Position numbers and translations under genes: made by a program. From JBFELO01 sp041552055 (GTDB taxonomy: Bacteria > Acidobacteriota > Thermoanaerobaculia > Thermoanaerobaculales > Sulfomarinibacteraceae): DNA of 27,111 bases. How positions within the stretch are numbered: position 1 is the stretch's first letter; every line of letters starts with the position of its first letter. Shown here piece after piece: positions 22,036-27,111 of this stretch. The notes under the pieces are model-generated. The model worked only from the letters and a program-made list of their open reading frames with translations. It was not told where the DNA came from and ran no database searches. The stretch spans positions 1 through 27,111 of the forward strand of contig JBFELO010000061.1 in the NCBI GenBank assembly GCA_041552055.1, read 5' to 3'.

Positions 22036-22707
22036 GTGGCAGAATCGAAGGTCATACCGGGCTTGCCGGGGGTGTTGTTCATCGTCGCGTCGCCGTCGGG
22101 TGGCGGCAAGACGACGCTGGTACGGGAGGCCATCGGTGTGCTTGCCGAGCGCGGCGTGCGTGCCCACTTCTCGGTGTCCCACACGACGCGGACCAGGCGG
22201 CCGGCAGAGACCGACGGCGTCGACTACCACTTTGTGGATCGTGCCACCTTCCAGCGGATGGTCGAGCAGGGGTCGTTCCTCGAGTGGGCCGAGTACAACG
22301 ACAACCTCTACGGTACGGCGAGGTCCGAGGTCGAGCCGCGCTTGGCGGCGGGTGACGACGTCTTCCTCGACATCGAGGTCCAGGGCGCCAGCCAGGTCAA
22401 AACGCTGATCCCGGACGTGGTCAAGATCTTCGTGTATCCCCCGTCCTACGAGGTCCTCAAGGCACGGCTCATGCAACGCCGTCAGGACCCACCCGACGCG
22501 ATCAGGCGTCGTCTGCAGTGGGCGATGCGCGAGTTCTCAGCCGCCGGGGAGTTTGATTATGCTATTATCAACGACCGTCTCGAGGAGGCGGTCGAGCAGC
22601 TGTTCGGTATCTGCATCGCCGAGCACCAGCGGCCAGCCAAGATGAAATCCAGATTAGACGCCATCCGTGAGGCGTACCAGACTGCCCTGAAAAAGGACTC
22701 CCCATGA
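22036..22707 (+). CDS. gmk: Guanylate kinase
   Basis: Gmk phosphorylates GMP to GDP with ATP in purine nucleotide salvage and synthesis. The 223-residue product has the P-loop SPSGGGKTT (19-27), the GMP-binding SHTTRTRRPAETDGVDYHFV (48-67, with TRTRRP), FLEWAEYNDNLYGT, DIEVQGASQVK and the C-terminal lid RRQDPPDAIRRRL. The P-loop Gly-Gly-Gly in place of G-x-G is a minor variant. I chose GTG 22036 because GGGGGA lies 6 nt upstream and homology begins there; the open frame up to 21955 has no similarity. Its last 4 bp (ATGA) overlap the rpoZ start, the common gmk-rpoZ arrangement. Confidence 0.95.
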   Translation: MAESKVIPGLPGVLFIVASPSGGGKTTLVREAIGVLAERGVRAHFSVSHTTRTRRPAETDGVDYHFVDRATFQRMVEQGSFLEWAEYNDNLYGTARSEVEPRLAAGDDVFLDIEVQGASQVKTLIPDVVKIFVYPPSYEVLKARLMQRRQDPPDAIRRRLQWAMREFSAAGEFDYAIINDRLEEAVEQLFGICIAEHQRPAKMKSRLDAIREAYQTALKKDSP

Positions 22708-23201
22708 TCGAACTGCCCGAGGGATTCGACTCGATATTTCGCTACATCGTCGTGGTTTCGCAGCGCGCCGAGCAGCTGATCAACGGTGCCAAGCCGCGCA
22801 CCGACAGCCGACACGTCAAGCCGACGCTGGAGGCCCGCGAGGATGTCGATGCCGGCCTCGTGGACTGGCGTGTGCTGACCCAGGAGGAGTTGGACGCCCA
22901 ACGCCAGGCGATCGTTGACCAGTTCCGCGCCGAGGTCGCCGGCGAGGAGCTCCTGCCCGAGAGCGTACGGCTGGTGCCCGATGTGCTTCCGACGGCGAGC
23001 GTGGGAGCGACCGGCGACGGCGGGGAGGACGAGGACCGTGACGACGAGCTCGCGCGTCTGCAGCGTTTGCTCGGCATGGTCGGCGGGGAATCGGAAGAAG
23101 AAGACGTCGATCTGATAGCCGAGGAGGCGGAGGACCTGTCCGAGGACTCGGAAGAGAAGCTGCTCGACATCGACGAAGACGCGGCCAAAGACGACGACTG
23201 A
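22704..23201 (+). CDS. rpoZ: RNA polymerase omega subunit with long acidic C-terminal tail
   Basis: The omega subunit binds beta-prime and helps RNA polymerase assemble. The conserved core is residues about 1-55: GFDSIFRYIVVVSQRAEQLINGAKPR, then KPTLEAREDVDAGLVDW. The overlap with gmk (4 bp) supports the assignment. The protein is 165 residues against 70-100 in most bacteria. Beyond about residue 100 it is strongly acidic (EDEDRDDEL, ESEEEDVDLIAEEAEDLSED, ending AKDDD). That tail is probably disordered and in frame; base composition does not change, so a frameshift artefact is unlikely. A role in contacts with a basic partner is only a guess. Confidence 0.85.
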   Translation: MIELPEGFDSIFRYIVVVSQRAEQLINGAKPRTDSRHVKPTLEAREDVDAGLVDWRVLTQEELDAQRQAIVDQFRAEVAGEELLPESVRLVPDVLPTASVGATGDGGEDEDRDDELARLQRLLGMVGGESEEEDVDLIAEEAEDLSEDSEEKLLDIDEDAAKDDD

Positions 23202-23232
23202 CGCGGTTGCCGCAGCAGGAGGCCGGTGAGCA

Positions 23233-23898
23233 TTGCGTGCGAGAGACCTCACGCGGTACTGCAGTGATCTCGGGTGGACCGATGCCCCCGACCTCCCGGA
23301 TGCCATTGCGACCCACGCCGCGGCTCCCCCGTCACAGGGTGACGACCTCGATCGGCTCGCCGCTTCCCTCGAGGGCTGCACGCGGTGCCGACTGTGCGAG
23401 CAGCGCAGGACGATCGTGTTCGGTGAGGGAGACTCTCACGCGGCGGTGATGTTCATCGGCGAGGGTCCCGGGGCCGACGAGGACCGCACCGGTCGCCCGT
23501 TCGTCGGACAGGCCGGAAAGCTGCTCGACGAGATGATCTTCGCGCTCGGTTTCGATAGACCGCAGGTCTACATCGGCAACGTCGTCAAGTGCCGTCCGCC
23601 CGGCAACCGCGATCCTCGCGAAGACGAGATGGCGGCCTGCTCGGAGTTTCTCGACCGGCAGATAGATCTCATCGGGCCGCGAGTCATCGTGGCGCTCGGC
23701 CGCGTGGCGGCGCGCAGGCTCACCGGTACCGACAAACCGATGGGGGCGTTGCGGGGCCGCTGGACCTCGTACCGCGGAATCCCGCTCCTGCCGATGTTCC
23801 ACCCCGCGTACTTGCTGCGCAGCGAACTCGCCAAACGGGCGGCCTGGGACGACCTCAAGATGGTGCGTACCAGGCTCGCCCAACAGTGCGCTCGATGA
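23233..23898 (+). CDS. Uracil-DNA glycosylase, family 4 (Fe-S)
   Basis: Family-4 UDGs remove uracil from DNA, starting base-excision repair, and carry a [4Fe-4S] cluster. The 221-residue product has the ligand set Cys49-X2-Cys52, Cys120 and Cys136. The 67- and 15-residue spacings are close to the family's, and Cys55 is an extra. Motif A is GEGPGADEDRTGRPFVG (76-92), followed by NVVKCRPPGNRDP (116-128) and the HPAYLLR loop (190-196). Residues 1-45 are a poorly conserved extension. The start is TTG 23233: an in-frame stop lies at 23227, and AGGAGG is 10 nt upstream. It follows rpoZ by 31 bp and is convergent with hflC. Confidence 0.93.
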   Translation: MRARDLTRYCSDLGWTDAPDLPDAIATHAAAPPSQGDDLDRLAASLEGCTRCRLCEQRRTIVFGEGDSHAAVMFIGEGPGADEDRTGRPFVGQAGKLLDEMIFALGFDRPQVYIGNVVKCRPPGNRDPREDEMAACSEFLDRQIDLIGPRVIVALGRVAARRLTGTDKPMGALRGRWTSYRGIPLLPMFHPAYLLRSELAKRAAWDDLKMVRTRLAQQCAR

Positions 23899-23917
23899 CG
23901 TCGGCGTCGCGCGTGTC

Positions 23918-24847
23918 CTACCTCGCCTGCTTGAGGTACCGGAGGAACTCGCCGTCGGTGGACAGCAGGAACGTCGTCTCGTCGTCCAAGGTCGTGCGGT
24001 ACACCTCCATGGTCTTCAGGAAGCGATAGAACTCGGGGTCCTTGTTGTAGGCGCGGGCGTAGATGTCGGCCGCTTCGGCGTCGGCCCGCCCGCGGATCTC
24101 CTGAGATTGGCGGTAGGCCTCGGAGGTGATCGCCTTCAGTTCACGCTCCTTGTCGCCGTTGATGCGGGCCGCCTCGCCGGCGCCCTCGGAGCGGTACTGC
24201 TCGGCGATCCGCTGCCGCTCCGAAATCATGCGTGCGTAGACCTCGGTCCGCACCTCCTCGACGTAGTTGATGCGTTTGAATCGGAAGTCGAGGATCTCGA
24301 TGCCGAGGTCCGCGGTGCGGGCGCTCGCGGTATCGAACACCTCCGTCTCGAGGGCCGCTCGTCCGAACTCCACCTCCTGAAAGCTGACGTCCTTCTCGAC
24401 GATCTCGTCGTCCGGGAAAGGACGGTTTGACGATCGCACCACCTCGATGAGCAGGTGCTTTGCGACCGTGTTGCGGGTCTCGCCGTCGAGGATGTCGTCG
24501 AGCCTCGACTGGGCGCCGCGCTCGTCACGCAGCCGCTGGAAGAACAGCAGCGGGTCGGTGATCCGCCAGCGCGCGTAGGTGTCGACCCAGATGAACCGCT
24601 TGTCCTGGGTCGGCACCTGGTTCGGGTCGCCGTCCCACTCGAGAAAACGCTTCTCGAAGTAGTTCGCCTTTTGCAGGAACGGTAGCTTGACCTTGAGGCC
24701 GGGTGAGGTGACCGGATCTCCCACCGGCTTCCCGAACTGGGTGATGACGACCTGCTCGGCCTCGTTGACCACGTAGAAGGCACCGCCCACGACCAGGATG
24801 ACCAGCACGGCGCCACCGAGCAGCAGGATCAGGGATGCCTGTTTCAT
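23918..24847 (-). CDS. hflC: HflC, SPFH-domain modulator of FtsH
   Basis: HflC is the partner of HflK in the inner-membrane complex that surrounds and modulates the FtsH protease. The 309-residue product has one N-terminal membrane helix (about 5-27), an SPFH/band-7 domain (VVNEAEQVVITQFGKPVGD, PGLKVKLPF, DKRFIWVDTYARWRITDP) and a long charged coiled coil (YARMISERQRIAEQYRSEGAGEAARING...), with a conserved YNKDPEFYRFLKTMEVYR near the end. It begins inside the last codons of hflK (4-bp ATGA overlap), so the two are coexpressed at fixed ratio. It ends 19 bp from the convergent UDG gene. Confidence 0.95.
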   Translation of the reverse strand: MKQASLILLLGGAVLVILVVGGAFYVVNEAEQVVITQFGKPVGDPVTSPGLKVKLPFLQKANYFEKRFLEWDGDPNQVPTQDKRFIWVDTYARWRITDPLLFFQRLRDERGAQSRLDDILDGETRNTVAKHLLIEVVRSSNRPFPDDEIVEKDVSFQEVEFGRAALETEVFDTASARTADLGIEILDFRFKRINYVEEVRTEVYARMISERQRIAEQYRSEGAGEAARINGDKERELKAITSEAYRQSQEIRGRADAEAADIYARAYNKDPEFYRFLKTMEVYRTTLDDETTFLLSTDGEFLRYLKQAR

Positions 24848-25830
24848 TTGTCACCTCCGCCCTGAAGCTGGAGCAGTGGCAGCAGACCCTCCAGGGAGTC
24901 GTCGAGCAGAATCTTCTGTTTCACGGCGGGGTACACCGCCTCCATCGTCTCCAGGTAGATGCGTCGGCGGGTGACCTCCGGGGCCCTCCTGTAGGCGGCC
25001 ATGACCTCCTCGAAGAGCACCACGTCGCCACGGGCGCGGTTGACTCGGTCGACCGCGTAACCCTCCGCCTGCTGGATCATCTGCTGGGCTTCGCCATGAG
25101 CCCTGGGAATGATCCTGTTGTACTCCGAGCGAGCCTCGTTGATGGCGCGCTCGCGCTCCTGCTCGGCCTGGTTGACCTCGTTGAACGAGGGCTTGACCGG
25201 ATCCGGCGGGTTCACGTCCTGCAGCACGATCTGGTCGACCACGATGCCGGTTTCGTACTGGTCGCACAGCTCCTGGAGCTGGGTCTTGACCTCATCCTCG
25301 ATTTCCTGGCGCCCCGTGGTGAGCACCTCGGCGACGCTGCGATCGCCGACCACTGCGCGAATGACCGCCTCGTTCATGTCGCGGAACGTCTTTCTCACGT
25401 TGCGGACCTTGAACAAGAACTTGTACGGATCCCGTACCCGGTACTGCGCGATCCACTCAACGACGCTCACGTTGAGGTCACCGGTCAGCATCAACGACTC
25501 GCCTTCGAAGTTGGAGCGCGAGTACTGGGTGCGGACGCCGGCCTGCTCGGTCCGAAAGCCGAACTCGTCCTTGAGCTGTCGCTGCACCGGGACCTTGTAG
25601 ACCCGTTCGAGTGGCGCCGGGAGCTTGAAGTTGAGCCCCGGCGGCGAGGTTCGGACGTACTTGCCGAACCGGAGTACGACCCCCACCTCCTCGGGCTCTA
25701 TGGTGAACACCATGGAGGTGACGATGATGATCCCGAGCAGGATCAGCACCCCGGTGATGATGACCCGAGTCGGAGGTCGCTGCCTGCGAAACCGATCGAT
25801 GTCGATTGTCGGTGGTTCGTGAGACGCCAT
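24844..25830 (-). CDS. hflK: HflK, SPFH-domain modulator of FtsH
   Basis: HflK forms with HflC the large hetero-oligomeric cage around FtsH. The 328-residue product has a short cytoplasmic N-terminus, a membrane helix at about 21-43 (VIITGVLILLGIIIVTSMVF), the SPFH domain (EPEEVGVVLRFGKYVRTSPPGLNFKLP, VEWIAQYRVRDPYKFLFKV) and the coiled-coil arm (NEVNQAEQERERAINEARSEYNRIIPRAHGEA). The glycine-rich N-terminal stretch seen in E. coli HflK is absent. ATG 25830 has AAAGGAG about 7 nt upstream. The gene follows the glycerate kinase gene by 70 bp and probably has its own promoter. Confidence 0.95.
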   Translation of the reverse strand: MASHEPPTIDIDRFRRQRPPTRVIITGVLILLGIIIVTSMVFTIEPEEVGVVLRFGKYVRTSPPGLNFKLPAPLERVYKVPVQRQLKDEFGFRTEQAGVRTQYSRSNFEGESLMLTGDLNVSVVEWIAQYRVRDPYKFLFKVRNVRKTFRDMNEAVIRAVVGDRSVAEVLTTGRQEIEDEVKTQLQELCDQYETGIVVDQIVLQDVNPPDPVKPSFNEVNQAEQERERAINEARSEYNRIIPRAHGEAQQMIQQAEGYAVDRVNRARGDVVLFEEVMAAYRRAPEVTRRRIYLETMEAVYPAVKQKILLDDSLEGLLPLLQLQGGGDK

Positions 25831-25900
25831 GCCTCTCTCCTTTCGACGCGTTTGTTGTCACGAGTCGTTGTGTGTTGGAGTCTAACACCGCCGAGCGTTT

Positions 25901-27111
25901 TCAGCGGGCGGCGGTGAGCACGATCGTGACGTCACACACGTTGGTGCCGGTGGGCCCGGTGCGGATCGCGTCGCCGACGGTGGCGAGCGCGGTGCCGGTG
26001 TCGTTGTCGGCGAGCGCCGCGCCGGCGTCGATTCCGGATGCGGTCAACCGCGCCACGGTGGTCGGGTCGACCACCGCGCCGGCAGCGTCGGTCATGCCGT
26101 CGACACCGTCGGTCCCGGCCGAGAGCACGACCCATCCCGTGGCGTCGCCAGCCGCCAGCGCGGCCGCCAACGCCAGCTCGTGGTTGCGACCGCCGACCCC
26201 CTGGCCGCGAACCGTGACCGTGGTCTCGCCGCCGACCACGAAGGCTACCGGCCGAGGGGCCCAGAAGGCGGATGCGAACATCGCGAGTGCGGCTCCCCGG
26301 TCTGCGGCCTCGCCCTCCAGGTAGCCCGGGTGTACGAGCGTGTGGTAGTCCCGCGAACTCAGCAGCTCGGCCGCAGCCGTCACCGCGGATCGGTTGTTGG
26401 CCAGCACCTGGATCCGGCTGCGCGCCGTCCAATGGTCGTCAGCTTGCATTTCGACCCGCGAGCGGAGGAAGTCCACCACGGCAGGCGGGACGTCGGCGAC
26501 GATGCCGTGACCGCCGAGCACACCCAGGGCGTCGGCGGGTGTCGTCTGAGACGAGACGGTTGGGCCGGACGCGATGTCCGGGAGCGGATCGCCGAGCACG
26601 TCCGACAGCACCAGCGTCACGACCTGGGCGGGGAAGGCGGTACGCCCGAGGCCGCCGCCGGCCGCCGCGAGCAGCTGCCGCCGAACTGCATTGACCTGGT
26701 TGATCGTGGCACCGGCGGACAGCAGGGCCCTGGTGGTGGCTCTGATGTCATCGAGTGTGAGTCCGTCCTCGGGTGCGGCGAGCAGTGCCGAGCCGCCGCC
26801 CGACAGCAGCACGACCAGCAGGTCATCAGCGCCGAGGGCGCCGACCAGTTCCAGCAGGCGTCCGGCGGCGTGCTCGCCGTCGGCGTCCGGGTAGGGGTGT
26901 CCCCCGCGCAGCACGGTCGCGGCGTCGCTGACCCTCTGTGTCACCGGCTGTCCGTGGGTCGTCAGCACGAAGAAGTCGTCGGCCCAACCCGGAAGCAGGT
27001 CCAGCCAGGCGTCGGCGAGACCCGGCGCGGCCTTGCCGACGGCGGCGACCATGCGACGGCCGGTGACGCGGGGAATCGGCCGGTCCCAGATCCGAACCTC
27101 GTCGTCGGTGA
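25901..27111 (-). CDS. Glycerate 2-kinase, type II (DUF4147/MOFRL), N-terminus outside the window
   Basis: The enzyme phosphorylates D-glycerate to 2-phosphoglycerate with ATP, feeding serine, glycolate or sugar-acid carbon into lower glycolysis. The frame is open past ATG 27052 to the edge, and the extra codons (IWDRPIPRVTGRR) continue the domain, so 27052 is not the start. Family motifs are clear: MVAAVGKAAPGLADAW, LVVLLSGGGSALLAAP, INQVNAVRRQLLAAAGGG, LVLSDVLGDPLPDIASGP. The C-terminal MOFRL part has VVGGETTVTVRGQGVGGRN, SAGTDGVDGMTDAAGAVVD and RTGPTGTNVCDV. It is related to GckA/TtuD. PEP metabolism also appears through ppdK, but the two genes are far apart and not evidently coregulated. 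Confidence 0.93.
   Translation of the reverse strand, partial: TDDEVRIWDRPIPRVTGRRMVAAVGKAAPGLADAWLDLLPGWADDFFVLTTHGQPVTQRVSDAATVLRGGHPYPDADGEHAAGRLLELVGALGADDLLVVLLSGGGSALLAAPEDGLTLDDIRATTRALLSAGATINQVNAVRRQLLAAAGGGLGRTAFPAQVVTLVLSDVLGDPLPDIASGPTVSSQTTPADALGVLGGHGIVADVPPAVVDFLRSRVEMQADDHWTARSRIQVLANNRSAVTAAAELLSSRDYHTLVHPGYLEGEAADRGAALAMFASAFWAPRPVAFVVGGETTVTVRGQGVGGRNHELALAAALAAGDATGWVVLSAGTDGVDGMTDAAGAVVDPTTVARLTASGIDAGAALADNDTGTALATVGDAIRTGPTGTNVCDVTIVLTAAR

Noticed and set aside
21241..22476. 411-aa minus frame over gmk and the adjacent intergene
   Set aside because: It is antisense to gmk and crosses the 95-aa gene in another frame. No ribosome binding site and no family.
25831..25900. 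Promoter for hflK in the 70-bp gap
   Set aside because: Candidate hexamers are too weak to list as a feature, although a promoter there is likely.

Overview
The window is about 27 kb of high-GC bacterial chromosome, roughly two-thirds G+C by eye. It carries 21 supportable protein genes and no rRNA, tRNA, CRISPR array or insertion sequence that I can recognise. The gene families (an eta-type PknB-like Ser/Thr kinase with TPRs, secreted BNR-propeller and beta-helix proteins, separate glyQ and glyS, hflK/hflC, a type-4 Fe-S uracil-DNA glycosylase) suggest a Gram-negative environmental bacterium. Acidobacteriota of the Thermoanaerobaculia/Holophagae type is my best guess, but that placement is inference from gene style and not from a marker gene.

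Layout. 1-898 (minus) is the N-terminal part of a secreted Asp-box/BNR propeller protein. It diverges from an AraC-family regulator (1292-2299). 2386-3491 (minus) is a two-gene toxin-antitoxin module: an Xre-type antitoxin with a C-terminal accessory domain and an AbiEii/MenT-like nucleotidyltransferase. A perfect palindrome lies over the predicted promoter. 3732-4613 encodes an outer-membrane beta-barrel protein. 4664-10361 is a tightly overlapping operon, glyQ-glyS-ppdK, closed by a strong hairpin terminator. 10435-12717 (minus) encodes an unusual membrane Ser/Thr kinase with TPRs and a C-terminal thioredoxin-like domain. 12856-14862 is a secreted parallel beta-helix protein. 14894-19118 (minus) holds a lipoprotein whose C-terminus runs into intergenic repeats, a SatD-family protein with its own palindromic promoter, and a secreted beta-propeller protein. 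19155-20963 encodes a GT-C type membrane glycosyltransferase.

The last third is mostly housekeeping: a 77-aa orphan behind a convincing sigma-54 promoter, a 95-aa orphan, gmk-rpoZ overlapping by 4 bp, a family-4 uracil-DNA glycosylase, the hflK-hflC pair, and a type II glycerate 2-kinase that runs off the right end.

A theme across the accessory part (2.3-16.3 kb) is a family of short intergenic repeats. These are 7-bp (once 8-bp) tandem units whose sequence differs between sites. Several lie next to a G-rich block GGGTGGGCGGGGG, and some are arranged as inverted pairs. One array is read into the C-terminus of the lipoprotein gene. The most unusual protein is the kinase-TPR-thioredoxin fusion. 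The most testable regulatory features are the sigma-54 promoter and the two palindromic, apparently leaderless promoters.
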